Assembly: GCA_027946365.1 (NCBI GenBank)
Contig: JAPEUQ010000003.1
Span: 2,604,001-2,668,000, forward strand
DNA: 64,000 nucleotides
Direction of reading: 5' to 3'
Origin: Kalmusia sp. IMI 367209
Lineage: Eukaryota > Ascomycota > Dothideomycetes > Pleosporales > Didymosphaeriaceae
How positions within the stretch are numbered: position 1 is the first letter of the stretch; every line of letters begins with the position of its first letter. The notes beneath the pieces are model-generated. The model had not been told where the DNA came from. It searched no databases and saw only the letters and a list, made by a program, of their open reading frames with translations. This document shows positions 35,662 to 46,371 of the stretch, piece after piece. A program made the translations under genes and the position numbers.

Positions 35662-38086
35662 TCATTCTGCGTCGATTGTGACGTTCTGGCTATTGTGCCT
35701 AATGTCCGGCCATTGCACTTCCTGTTCCAGAACAATCGTTAGAAAATGCATCATCGTTCCATAAGCAGATATTACAAACCTTCTGTAATGGTCTGTTCTG
35801 GAAATATACGCTGAAGTCCATCGTATTGCCATTTGGCGACATTACGATGTCAATGTCCACACAACGGTATTCAATGCATGATGGACTAACAAAGACCGGA
35901 AGTTGGTAAAACTCTCTGTCTAACCTTGCTTCTATTGTGCAAAGTAATTCCACGCCTAGTAGTCAGTGGATTAGCGGTACTAGCCAACTTGAAAAGAAGC
36001 TTTGTACTGACTTGCGTCTTTCCAATCCGGCGCTTGTACGTCATTACAAACCCAGATGCTACTATAAACCCTGCCATCTGCGAGTTCTTCGGCATGCGAT
36101 AGATATTGCAAGGCTGAGAATGATTTTGGGCGGATGTGTTCGATTCTTTCTCCCTACGCAAGTGAGCAACCTTTCAGCTGTAGCAGCAACGCTTCGTCTG
36201 ACCTTTCTCACGATCCATTCCATTTTTCCAGTGACCATGTGCCGTTGTTCCTGTTTACTCCAGGAAATCCTTTCTATTCCCAAAGCGCGATGCTCACGAT
36301 TAGCGGATTCGAAAACAACGTCGTGAGAGAAGCCGTAATTCAGTCTAGATATTCGCGAGACGATGATTTCTTCAGCAGTGGCCATGACGGCGCCGCGGCA
36401 AACAGCACTCCAGCTACCACAAGGTTCAGCTACGCCTCTTAATCTCTATAAGCGTTCTAGGAGGGACTCACGTATCATTGCTGGTTGAGTGTCGAATCGT
36501 TGTTCTGTTCCCATATTCCATCTTCAATTTATGGCTCAGGTATCTGGATGAACCCAGTCCACCCACTAAAATGATAGCCTGTCATTGTTAGGGGACATTT
36601 TTAGTTCTAGGTAACTAGCAAAAATTACTTTTGGTAGCCTACCATACATGGTAGCTATCTCATCAACTTGCTGTTTGATGAGCAACCTCGCTCTGGAGCA
36701 GGCCGGCTGAAATAATGTGTCAATGTTGTCACTACTCGCTGTCAGCATCAACGATAATCTAGTATGCTTTTATGATACTAGGAAAATATTTGGAGACAGA
36801 TAGATATGAGTTGAGTCACCCTGAACAATATCAACCCTGGAAGGTCTGTCCCCAGTTGTGTTCCTCATCTTTGTACCTACCGAGCAAATGTGACACTTCC
36901 GAAGCCGGGTACATCTACAACCCACTGCAAGTTTTTCGATGGATCAAATCTGCGTTTTATCGCATGCTCCCATTGATTGTTCATCACGCGATGGATCGCA
37001 TCTGGACTCAATGCCTCCCAATCAACATAGAGCTGCATGGTTTTTTCGAATGCATCGTCGATGAATATCGCGCCACATAAATCGCCTAACACTGTTATTA
37101 GAACAATCCATCATTAGTGCATCGGCGACCGGTGCTATCGAACCTTTGCCCTCCACGCATTCTTTTAACTTCAGAGGGTTGAGACTCTGGACAACATAAC
37201 TAATGACATCCTAGATCACTCAGCTTTGTCGAACTCAGAAATCCTTTTTAATACTTGCCACAGTACCGCCACCCGCGTCGCATACCAGAAATATATCACC
37301 TGGCTTTAAGGATGGGTTAACACCGTACAAGGTCTGGGCGAACAGGTCAACAGGGCATACCTCGGTAACATCTGGCCGTTTTACCACTGATGGTGCCTGC
37401 AGGACAGCTTGGGCAGCTGCTTCGGGTTCGGATATCATTGTTACACTAACACTCTCGAAAGAAAACTTGTTGCGGAGAATCGCCAGCTTCGCTGCCCGCT
37501 TTGTGCGAGCAGAGGCTTTCTGGCTCCAAATGGCCGGTCTCGTGATGACAACTTTGCATGGCATACCATGTATCCATGTCTGGCCTTCTTGATTCACAAT
37601 AATCTCGACAGCATGGCGCCACAGAAGTTCAAGGTAGTCTGTCGTAACCTTAACAGCAGCTTCCGCAGGATCATTGCTATACCAGTTTCGTAACTTATCG
37701 TGGACAATCTTCACGCGTCTCGAAGACTTAACTTCCGCTGGTAAATTTTCGTAGTCGAGTAGTAATTTGAACCAGCTGAAGGTCGTCGACGACTCTTGTG
37801 TCTCAAAACCCCACGCGATCGGTTTGCCACCTTTGTATTGGATCTTTGAAGGGACTTTGACGGAATCGTCGTCGTTACCCCAACTTCGGATCGTATGGAC
37901 GTTGCTTAAGTCGCCGGACCAGCTCCAACATACCCCGGAGAACCTAATATACGTCAATTATCTACCAATTAAGGTATTAATAACCAAGACTACATACGTG
38001 GTGCCTAAATCGATGGCAACAATCATGTAAGGCTCGCGCGTTCGAGTGTGCCTTTGAGACGCGGAGTTCGCAGCGCGCCCAGCCAT
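35662..38086 (-). CDS. Hsp70-like ATPase (actin-like ATPase fold), 10 exons
   Basis: Ten exons (38086..37998, 37943..37259, 37210..37144, 37091..36881, 36758..36629, 36578..36472, 36437..36203, 36153..36012, 35955..35780, 35721..35662) give 633 aa. Every junction restores family motifs: phosphate-1 'IVAIDLGTTFSGVCW' (about residues 22-35), 'GGGTV' + 'DVISYVV' (phosphate-2 type), 'GAIFIDDAF', 'AIILVGGLGSSRYL' (adenosine site) and 'SWSAVCRGAVM'. Intron 2 has a GC-AG border (GCAAGT). The C-terminal segment ('LCTIEARLDREFYQLPVFVSPS') is the beta-domain of the fungal Hsp70-like group, which is shorter and more variable than true Hsp70 and lacks an EEVD tail. Role: probably an ATP-driven chaperone-like sensor; clients unknown. 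It is divergent from the GTPase gene, 275 bp apart. Confidence 0.92.
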
Positions 38087-38361
38087 CGCGGTCGGAATGG
38101 TCGATTAGCGCTCTTTAAAGCATGAAACGATCGCACTTGACACTGTAACTTAAGGAAAAGGAGGAGAATGGCATCGGCAAAGATTGCGCGTTGGCGTCGC
38201 AAGGCTCTAAGGCGGCAAAGACTTCCTGCGCGGCTCACCAATGAGAGCAACTTCACGACGCGCTCGGCTGAGTCGACAGCGCCTCCGCATCTTCCTTTAT
38301 CGTCTCACTTCTAGATCTGAAAATTAACACTTCGGCGCCGTTCTTACGACTTTATCGTTGC
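38087..38361. promoter_or_regulatory. Divergent promoter between the Hsp70-like and GTPase genes
   Basis: A 275-bp interval shared by two divergent starts at 38086 (minus) and 38362 (plus). Short enough for a common bidirectional promoter; this is inference. Confidence 0.5.
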
Positions 38362-39579
38362 ATGTTACTTCCATTTCGGAACACAATGCCTGTCCCGAGG
38401 ATTTTTCGAAGAAAGTCAAGTACGCCTGGCAAGGCTGAGGTCAAGCGTGCCGATTATCTAGACGACACTTACCAGTGGTCCCCACAGTCGTCTGAGAACC
38501 TCATCATCGTAATGGGTGTGACTGGTGCTGGTAAAAGCTATTTCGTTAATCAGCTGAAGCCTAACTCGGTCGCTGAAGGACATAGTCTTAAATCTGGTAC
38601 AGGAATACCCTTCCCAATGCATTTGGATCCGATCTTGCTGAAAGGAAAATCAAGAAACCAAAACATGTAAACTTATTCAAATCAAAATCGGACATTCTAC
38701 CGCAGGCGTGGTCGACACGCCAGGATTCGACGACGACGAAGACAGCGATGCTGAAATACTAGGTAATGTACACCCCCGTGATGAATGTAGTACACACTAA
38801 CATATAATTAAAAAGCAAAAATAACTCGCTTTCTGACCGCACAATACCGTCTCGGCATCTGTTTGAAGGGTATCATCTACTTATATCCAATCACACAAAA
38901 TCGATTCTCTGGCTCCGCACGACGCTTCCTAGAAACATTCCGCCAATTGTGCGGTGACCACGCACTGTCTAACGTCGCTCTTGTTACGACAATGTGGAGT
39001 AAGATTGAAGTGAACGATGGTTTGAGGAGAGAAGTCGAACTGCAAGATGCATATTGGGGCGATCTGATCTCCAATGGAGCCAACGTCTTCCAGTACAATG
39101 GAACGCAAGGTATGGCAGAGACGATCGCCGGCTTACTTTTGAGCAGAGATGATGTCGTCCTGAAAATTCAACAAGAACTTTCGGACGACAAGTGCGAGCT
39201 GAATCGGACATCAGCTGGCTCCGCTCTTGCATCAAAATTGGACAAGGAAATAGAAACCCGAAGGAAGAATATTCGAGACATGAAACTTCGATATGATGAG
39301 CTTAGAATGACAGGGGACGAAGTTGAAGTACGTCGGTTGGAACGGCAGCTAAAAGCACAGCGGGAAAAGCAATTGAGGCAACTCAAGGCCAGGGATGAGC
39401 TGAAGGCGAAAATCGACGAGGAAACGGAGGAGAAGATTCAAGAAGTAAAGTCGGCTAGTCAGAGTAGGGGAGAGAAGTGGAAAAGTAGATTGCAGATCTT
39501 TGCAGCCGTTTTGACCCCGGTGATCGCGTTGACAGTCCAGATCATTCTTCCACTGGCTGGCGTGTCTCTAGCTGCTTGA
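38362..39579 (+). CDS. P-loop GTPase with coiled coil and C-terminal membrane segment
   Basis: Three exons (38362..38596, 38655..38762, 38816..39579) encode 368 aa (360 aa if the second ATG, 38386, is used). G1 'GVTGAGKS' (about 52-59), a G2-like 'HSLKSETKTC' after intron 1, G3 'DTPGFDD' (about 98-104), then 'NVALVTTMWSK' as a G4-like segment. A charged coiled coil follows (about residues 245-330, 'KLDKEIETRRKN', 'RLERQLKAQREKQ'). The end is a hydrophobic helix ('FAAVLTPVIALTVQIILPLAG'), so membrane anchoring is likely. This is the architecture of fungal AIG1/GIMAP- and septin-like G-domain proteins. Such GTPases in animals and plants act in immunity. Here the divergent Hsp70-like neighbour suggests joint expression, function unknown. 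Confidence 0.85.
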
Positions 39580-39807
39580 GGGCGAGGTGTGATCCGACAA
39601 ATGTTGAATAGTGGTCGTAGTTTTAGGACATCCTCAGTCCGTGATGAACACGTAGAACATAGCTGTAATTCCAAGTTGGCTCTGTACACTAACGTGGTCG
39701 TGCGTTTGTACATTTAGTCCTGTGCTCGGTGTTTTAGCGTCTTGGCAACATGCTGGCTCGCAATCCGTCGTCGGTGCGATCCTTGTTAGCCTCAATTCTC
39801 CATCTTA

Positions 39808-41268
39808 ATGTCGGGCCCAGACAGTTCGCCAAATCGTAGGTTTACTCCACACTTTTAGTGTACGATATGTAACCTTCACAGCGAAGCGGGACAAGGTCCG
39901 TCGCCTCACAAGTCAGAAATTAGAGGAAATCTCGCTCCATATTCCCGACCCTCCTGAGCCTGCTCCTCAGCCTCAGAGCAACCGATTGCCTCGTCCTTCG
40001 CACATACCGCGATCCAACGGCCACACCCTGGGCGATGATACTGATTCCCAAAGTGATGATGCTTCAGGCATATATGATTCAGATGCGCTTAGTGAGCGAC
40101 TCAGCGAAGAGTCATACGAGAATCCATTCGCGGACAAGGCTGAACCAGCCCAACAGATCGAACAATTGCAAGCACTGCTACGCGGTGTGAAGGAACAACT
40201 TGTTGAGGCTAAAACTCAACTAGCGCTAGAACAATCGAAGAGGCCTATCGAGTATGACGATCAACACTTCAAGGTCGCGCTGGATCAATTGCGCTATGAC
40301 GTTCGGCAATGGTGCCGCACATATTTCACGCATACTGGGGCGTATTTCACAAGATCTGCCGATAGGAGATTCAGAGGGCTTACCCATAACTGGGCGGCAT
40401 ATCTATGCGATAAAGATTGGCGGCCGTGGCTTATTCAAGCGCGGGTGTGGGACATGTTACAATGCTACGTCTTCGATGAATATTCGAAGAGACAGCATTA
40501 TTTCCTCTTCACAGGACCAGACAAGGAATATTCCGTAGATAAATTGTTCTCACAAGGTGTGTACATTGCCAGTCTATTTCGCAACGCCATAAAAGCTGAT
40601 TCACTATAGCCTCCCGTAACGGTAGTCAAGCAAGCCGCAGAGCGTACCGCGAATGGAGAGCATCCACTTTCACGTTACTGTTTCCTGGGAAAAGCAGCGA
40701 CATTGAACCAGCTTCCTATATGGAACACGTGATCCACAACCGCATCTTAAAGCTTAGGCACATACTATGGCGATCTTTGCGGCCATACGCTGCCCGCAAC
40801 TTATCAAGAGAAGAGAAGAACGAAGCGAAATCCAGATTGATAGATCTAATTCAGAGCGCAATACAGCTTGACTTGGATATAAAAAAGCACACCGTAGACA
40901 TCTCACTCATTTTCGAACGGCCCATATATGGCGCTGAATTCGATCCTTCCAGGATGGAAGAGGCCCTTGAACATATAGGTCAGGGCGTAGTGGAGCTCAT
41001 CGTCTCGCCACCTTTGTACAAAGAGACCGACTTGCCCAATGGTAGAGTCGAGCGTCGCCTACTGAAGAAACCTCAAGTCTGCACTTTATACGTCAGAAGG
41101 CCTGAGCAGACAAGCGTCGAGAAAGCTATAACCAAGGTCTACACACGACGGAGAGATGGAGAGTACCCGCAGCCGCCTTCAAGCCTAACCTCTATGGAAA
41201 GATATCCGAGTCAAGACTCAAGAGATAGCATCACACGCGTGAGACGTCTGCAGCGAAAACCGGGGTAG
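39808..41268 (+). CDS. Conserved fungal hypothetical protein with coiled coil
   Basis: Three exons (39808..39835, 39882..40556, 40610..41268) give 453 aa. The first exon is only 28 bp (ATG then nine codons and one base); it was chosen because the frame is otherwise without ATG, and a 46-bp intron with GT-AG ends joins it in phase. An acidic Ser-rich N-terminal region (with Pro repeats 'PDPPEPAPQPQ') precedes a coiled coil (about 97-130, 'QIEQLQALLRGVKEQLVEAKTQL'), then an aromatic, globular part with 'VDKLFSQ', and a C-terminus with 'LKLRHILWRSLRPYAARNLS' and basic repeats. No named domain is recognised. It lies 228 bp after the GTPase on the same strand, so a common functional context is possible. 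Confidence 0.78.
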
Positions 41269-41957
41269 TCAAGGATCCCCACCTCTTTCTTTAGACCAGG
41301 CAGCATAACTGAATGAAAATCAGTATATGTGCGCAAGTGTTCCAGACACTAACATGCATAAATTTGAGCGGACGCAACGCGAGGGGATCTTTCATTCCAT
41401 CAACACATAATCCAAATTACCTTCATTCAATAATACACACACAGACCACCCTTCAATACCCCCTTCCAATGATTCGCCTCGTCTACTTTATCCCCCGATC
41501 ACTATCGCCATCCTCCGCATCCATTCCTTTGTAATTCAACTTCAACACAAGCCTACACATATCGGGTCACTGCCCCAAAAATCCATCCACGTACCTCTCC
41601 GCACTCAACGCATTCGTGTCCTCTCCACTACTAGCTCATCTTCACCCTGAGCAATTTTCCTATCGGCAACTATCTTTCTCCAATCTATTGGGAGTTTGAA
41701 ACAGGACATGGGCGAGCTGTAGGAAGAAGCCGGGCTATTCTATATCTTAAGAAGTCAGGCTAGAGCTGGGCTTTTGAGCATATGTTGTGCTGTGTGACAG
41801 TGACCAGTCAGAGTGGAAGAATCCTGTGCCAAAACGATGGTACGCGGTGTCACAGTGCAGGACACAATTCTGGTGAGCTGTGAACACTCTTTGCTGACAT
41901 ATTTACACACAAAATATTCACCAAAACAAGTGAACGACTCGCTCAACGCTATAATTT
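41269..41957. other. Intergenic, 3' flanks of two converging genes
   Basis: No gene. About 690 bp between the coiled-coil protein gene and the 3' end of the prp22-like gene. Pyrimidine-rich in its first half. Confidence 0.45.
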
Positions 41958-44900
41958 TCATCTAGCCCATGCCCACAGTATACAGTCTACAAACCCACGA
42001 ATACCACAGCTCCAATCGACTGCCAAAGATTTCCAAACAAAACATGCCACCAACATCTCAACCCCACGTCCCACCCCACCCCTCCCTTGCTTCTTCTGCG
42101 CACTCAACCTCCAATCGTCCTCGCCCGCAAACTTATTATGCAAAGGCTGTATCCTCTCAGCCCTCTTCCTCTTACTCAGCTTATCCGTCGGCGCAACCTT
42201 GAAAAACGTCGGCGCAGCCTCGACGAGCCACTTGGGCTCGATGGCGCTGACGCAGTGCATGTACTCTTTTGTCGTCTCGACCAGAGACTGATAGATGACA
42301 TGCTCGCTGGGTTTTCCGAAGAGGGAGGACGAAGGATGCAGGAAGACGGGGGTGCCTTCGACGAGCGTCTTGTAGCCTTCGGAGGGGTCTTTGCGCGCCG
42401 AGTTGCGGAAGAAGCCAGAGCAGAGAGCTTGTCGCACTTTTTGGGTGTTGCGGCCGCAAGAGGTTAGGGCGTGTTTGTGCCGAGCCATCAGAGTCAGAAG
42501 TTGTTGCCTTACGTCCTTGACGCGCTGCATGTTCCTGGGCTGGATGAAATTCTCGAAACACCAGGGCGTGCTGAAGCCCGAGGACTTCCAACCGTTGTAC
42601 ACATTGAGGAGCGTGATGTGGTCGCCGGAGGGGTCATTGAATTTGGCTTTCTTTTGGTCGGCTTGTTGTTGCTTGTCGCGGGGGCGGTGGAAGATGTTCT
42701 GCGTGGCAGATATCATGGAGACGATCGTCAGGACTTCGTCGGAGCACTGCATTTCTACAGAGCGGATGAGGGCTTTGGAGAGGGATGGATCCATGGGGAA
42801 GTCTGCCATTTGGCGGCCGAGACGCGTTAAGAGACCTTCGTCGTCCAATGCACCCAAGCAGTACAGCTCTTCAAGTGCTGTTAACATGGTGTTCGTCGGC
42901 GGTGGATCCATAAAGTCGAAATGGAGGAGGTCGTTGATACCCATAGCTTTCAGCATTAGAATTGTGTTTGACAAGTTCTGGCGTTGAATCTCAGGTATTG
43001 TAGTAGGAAGCATCTCGTTCTGAAACGCTGCTTCGGTGTAAAGCCTGAAGCATTTACCTGGACCCGTTCGGCCTGCACGTCCGCTGCGCTGTCTCGCTTG
43101 CGCCTGGGAGATGGGGGTGATCTGAAGCCTGTCCATACCGAGCTTGCTGTCGTAGCTCGACTGCTTAACAAAACCAGGATCAATGACATAGTAGATACCA
43201 TCAATAGTCAAACTCGTCTCAGCAATATTCGTGGCTATAACGACCTTCCGACAACCTGGCGGAGCAGGTTCGAAGATGCGGCTCGCAGTCTCTCCTGGAA
43301 GGGCCGAATAGATAGGCAGGATCAAGAGTTCTGGCACATTCGGTCCCAATGCCTTCATTCGCTCACTTAGAATCTCACAACTGCTATCGATCTCCTCTTT
43401 ACCCGTTAAGAATAGAAGGATATCGCCTGCGGGCTCGGTCAAGTGAATTTGCATCGTCGTGACCAGTGCAGCGTCCAAGTAGTCCGATTCTGGCTCACGA
43501 GAATACATGATTTCCACGGGGAAGGTACGACCGGGGATACTAAAGATAGGCGCCTCCATGAAGTAGCTACTGAACTTGTCCGCATCTAAAGTAGCTGAAG
43601 TGACGATGATCTTCATATCCGGTCTCCTCTTCAGTGTCTTCTTGAGTAGACCGAAAAGTACGTCTGTCGCGATCGTTCTCTCGTGAGCCTCGTCAAGCAT
43701 AATGCAGGAGTACTTGTTCAACATAGGATCCAGCAGAATCTCTCTTTGGAGAATACCGTCAGTCATATACTTGATGCGGGTCTCTGGCGTAGTTTTGTCT
43801 TCAAATCGAATAGTGTAGCCGACTTCGTTTCCGAGTTGGCACCCAACTTCTTCAGCGACACGTTTCGCTACGCTCATAGCTGCCACACGACGGGGTTGGG
43901 TGCAGCCTATCATGAGCTCATTAGCATAACCAGCCTCCGCTAGGTACTGTGTCATTTGCGTTGTCTTTCCGCTACCCGTGTCACCGACTACGATAAGGAT
44001 CTGGTTATCCTTGACAGCCTCAAGCAGTTGTGTCCTGAACTTGTACACTGGCAGGCTTTCTCTCTGGTCTTTAATGCTCATGTCGGTACGCTTGCCGAAC
44101 GATGTATTCTTAGACCCTTGTGCAATCTTCTTCCATTCTGGAACAGCTTCTGGGGCCTGGTTGGTTCGAGTAGTGCGTAGATCGCTTGCAAATTGTCGCT
44201 GCTGCGCCATTGGATCATTCCACTGGCTGCTGAGATCGACCTTCTCAGCCTCTTTTGCAGCCTTGTCTTGAGCTTCCTGCTGTCGCAGGTCACGACGTTC
44301 ACGCGCGAGGGTATCACCCTGCATAGCGGCTCTATTGAGCGATCCATCGGGTGCTTTTACAACACGGATAGGCGACAGCTCCAACGCCCTCGCAGTCTGT
44401 CCTTCCAAGAACTTGGGTTCCTCGTTTGTCAGCTCGATATCAACGTCTTCCTCCTCTTCGAAACCACCTTCGCCGTTGATGTGTGCGTTGTAGTCCTCGT
44501 CAATATCCGGGTAGTCTGACTTGGGTATAACACCGGAAGCGATCAGCTGTTTGATCTCCCACCTTTCAGGTGAAGTCATCCGTTTCCGCATTCCGTTTCT
44601 TCTGCTGTTAAAGCCCTCTTCAACGACTGGCACGGGATCGCCAACGCCGAAGCCAGCACCTCCTCCGAGCGCTGACATGTTCGCACCAGTTCCCATTATG
44701 CGTGCGGAGGGAGCAAGGTCGCGGCCAGTTCGCTGATCCACCTCTTTCATAGACAACGATATCCTTCCGCCCTCCGTCTTGATGACCTTGACCTTGACCT
44801 CTTGCCATCTAGACAGTAGATCTGAGGGGTCATTAACGCGCGCGCCTTCTTGTATCTGTGAGACGTGCACGAGGCCATCGACTTTGCCTCGAACGCCCTG

Positions 44901-45695
44901 CAGGTTGACAAAAGCACCAAAGGGCTTCATTCCGGTCACCTTGCCAGTATACACCTTGTACAGAACAGGCTCGTCGTCAAGCTCAGGCGTAGGCGGGCGG
45001 TGAAACTCGTCGACATCCTCGTCGCGGTATTTCCTCCGCGAGCGCGTCTTATCTTGCCTCTTAACCGTTCGGTCGCGACCAAACTCATCCTGGAAAACGA
45101 ACTCGTCATGGCGATCATCGCGCCGCCGTCGAGGTTCCCTTGACGTTGATCGTGACCGTGACCTCCTGTAGCGCTTGTTCCGACCTCTGTCTCGGTCGTC
45201 CTCGTCCAGCGGGCTCATACTCCTCTTGCGCGCCGACCGATCCCTTCGTGCGCCCGGCTTTGGCCCAGCCAGCCCCTCCAGCAGGGCAAACGTATCATCC
45301 AGCGCATCCGGCTGCACCTTCCCATTCTCTTCCCCGCCACTCTCAGCCCCAAACTCCACCTCCTTGTCGGGAATCGCCAGACCCTTGAACACGCGTGTCT
45401 TGCGATCCGTTTCATCACCGCCATCCTCAACCTCCTTCCCATTCGCGGCGCCCTTGCTCTTGTACTTGGGATGTAGCGTGAGGATCAGGCGATCGATGCT
45501 CTTGACCAGCGAGGCGGGGAACTCAGCGCCAATAGCCTTGAGCTGCGTCTCGAAATCATCGAGGCCTTTCGCGCTGCCATGCTGGTCGATGATGAACTCG
45601 GCGAGCGTCTTGTCGGAGACGCCAACGTGATTTTGGATTTCATCTGTGACTTTTGCGACGAGGGCAAGGAATTCGAGGTTGGCGAGGTCGTCCAT
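41958..45695 (-). CDS. prp22: Prp22-type DEAH-box splicing helicase (DHX8 homologue)
   Basis: One intronless frame of 1245 aa, with ATG 45695 ('MDDLANLEFLALVAKVT') chosen; upstream codons in the same frame lack an ATG. Domains: N-terminal PWI-like helix, an RS/R-rich region ('RRSRSRSTSREPRRRRD'), S1 RNA-binding domain (about 240-317, 'GKVTGMKPFGAFVNL'), RecA helicase domains with P-loop 'GDTGSGKTTQ' (about 570), 'DEAHERTIATDV' (about 665), 'SATLDADKF' (about 697), 'TNIAETSLTIDG' and 'QRSGRAGRTGPGK' (about 870), then HA2/OB. It releases mRNA from the spliceosome. The last 30 or so codons after 'GRGGVG' look off-family: in the next frame the same bases read 'GTWG' and a stop (42058-42060), as if one base of a G-run were missing. 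See finding. Confidence 0.95.
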   Translation of the reverse strand: MDDLANLEFLALVAKVTDEIQNHVGVSDKTLAEFIIDQHGSAKGLDDFETQLKAIGAEFPASLVKSIDRLILTLHPKYKSKGAANGKEVEDGGDETDRKTRVFKGLAIPDKEVEFGAESGGEENGKVQPDALDDTFALLEGLAGPKPGARRDRSARKRSMSPLDEDDRDRGRNKRYRRSRSRSTSREPRRRRDDRHDEFVFQDEFGRDRTVKRQDKTRSRRKYRDEDVDEFHRPPTPELDDEPVLYKVYTGKVTGMKPFGAFVNLQGVRGKVDGLVHVSQIQEGARVNDPSDLLSRWQEVKVKVIKTEGGRISLSMKEVDQRTGRDLAPSARIMGTGANMSALGGGAGFGVGDPVPVVEEGFNSRRNGMRKRMTSPERWEIKQLIASGVIPKSDYPDIDEDYNAHINGEGGFEEEEDVDIELTNEEPKFLEGQTARALELSPIRVVKAPDGSLNRAAMQGDTLARERRDLRQQEAQDKAAKEAEKVDLSSQWNDPMAQQRQFASDLRTTRTNQAPEAVPEWKKIAQGSKNTSFGKRTDMSIKDQRESLPVYKFRTQLLEAVKDNQILIVVGDTGSGKTTQMTQYLAEAGYANELMIGCTQPRRVAAMSVAKRVAEEVGCQLGNEVGYTIRFEDKTTPETRIKYMTDGILQREILLDPMLNKYSCIMLDEAHERTIATDVLFGLLKKTLKRRPDMKIIVTSATLDADKFSSYFMEAPIFSIPGRTFPVEIMYSREPESDYLDAALVTTMQIHLTEPAGDILLFLTGKEEIDSSCEILSERMKALGPNVPELLILPIYSALPGETASRIFEPAPPGCRKVVIATNIAETSLTIDGIYYVIDPGFVKQSSYDSKLGMDRLQITPISQAQARQRSGRAGRTGPGKCFRLYTEAAFQNEMLPTTIPEIQRQNLSNTILMLKAMGINDLLHFDFMDPPPTNTMLTALEELYCLGALDDEGLLTRLGRQMADFPMDPSLSKALIRSVEMQCSDEVLTIVSMISATQNIFHRPRDKQQQADQKKAKFNDPSGDHITLLNVYNGWKSSGFSTPWCFENFIQPRNMQRVKDVRQQLLTLMARHKHALTSCGRNTQKVRQALCSGFFRNSARKDPSEGYKTLVEGTPVFLHPSSSLFGKPSEHVIYQSLVETTKEYMHCVSAIEPKWLVEAAPTFFKVAPTDKLSKRKRAERIQPLHNKFAGEDDWRLSAQKKQGRGGVGRGVEMLVACFVWKSLAVDWSCGIRGFVDCILWAWAR

Positions 45696-46065
45696 GGTGG
45701 GCGCGCCGGTAAGTTCGTGTTCGAAAGAAAGTTGCGCAGAGGTGGCGCGAGGCAGAGCGCAGCCGTTTTTAGTGCTAAGGAAACCGCCTGAGAAGTTCCA
45801 GGCTGCAGTCACGTCACGAGATCACCAGCTTGACGTGAGAGCCTCGAGGCATAGTCGATACCTTCTGTGCATGCAGAAGACAATGTGAAGTTAGGCGCAA
45901 GCTGGAGGCTGCGAAAACCCGCCAAGAAAGCTCACAATTCTCCGAAAGCCACCAACCACCCACCCACCGCGCATCTCCGCCGGCCTTTCCCTCAACCTCC
46001 CCTCTCGGACGACCCACGCTCCACCGCACCACTCCTCCCCATCGCCGTGCTCTCACACACAAGCA
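45696..46065. promoter_or_regulatory. Divergent promoter, prp22 / small conserved protein
   Basis: 370 bp between divergent starts at 45695 (minus) and 46066 (plus). Contains CCACC-type repeats ('ccaccaaccacccaccca'). No gene. Confidence 0.5.
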
Positions 46066-46371
46066 ATGCGGCCCTCGAAAATCGTGCCACCGCGCTTCCA
46101 GGGTCTTGCTCTCGGCCTGGAAATCGGCACTGCGGCATACATTAACTACGAACTCTACCGCGCCTACAAGGGCACACATCCCGTACTCTCGCCCAAGCTT
46201 GAAGACGCCGGCATATGGCCGCGGCAACCGAATGCTACAAACACGGAGAAAGGAGAGGGATTGAGGGTCGCGGATAGCGAGCAAAAGAGCGACGATGTAC
46301 GATGGATGAACATAAACGGAGTACCGGTGCCGAGTTTCGACATGCTGACTAGGGTATGGCGGAGGTGGTGA
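46066..46371 (+). CDS. Small conserved fungal protein, 101 aa, possibly mitochondrial
   Basis: A single exon with ATG 46066. The start 'MRPSKIVPPRFQGLALGLEIGTAAYINYELYRA' has a hydrophobic, slightly basic head ('LALGLEIGTAAYINY'), like a single-span mitochondrial inner-membrane or import-type protein. The tail ends 'VPVPSFDMLTRVWRRW'. No domain is named. Conservation of such short proteins in filamentous fungi supports reality, but function is unknown. Divergently transcribed from prp22. Confidence 0.65.
   Translation: MRPSKIVPPRFQGLALGLEIGTAAYINYELYRAYKGTHPVLSPKLEDAGIWPRQPNATNTEKGEGLRVADSEQKSDDVRWMNINGVPVPSFDMLTRVWRRW

Noticed and set aside
42087..45630. Several plus-strand open frames across the prp22 region (up to 198 codons)
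   Set aside because: They lie opposite the clear helicase coding frame on the minus strand, have no domain and follow its codon bias as shadows.
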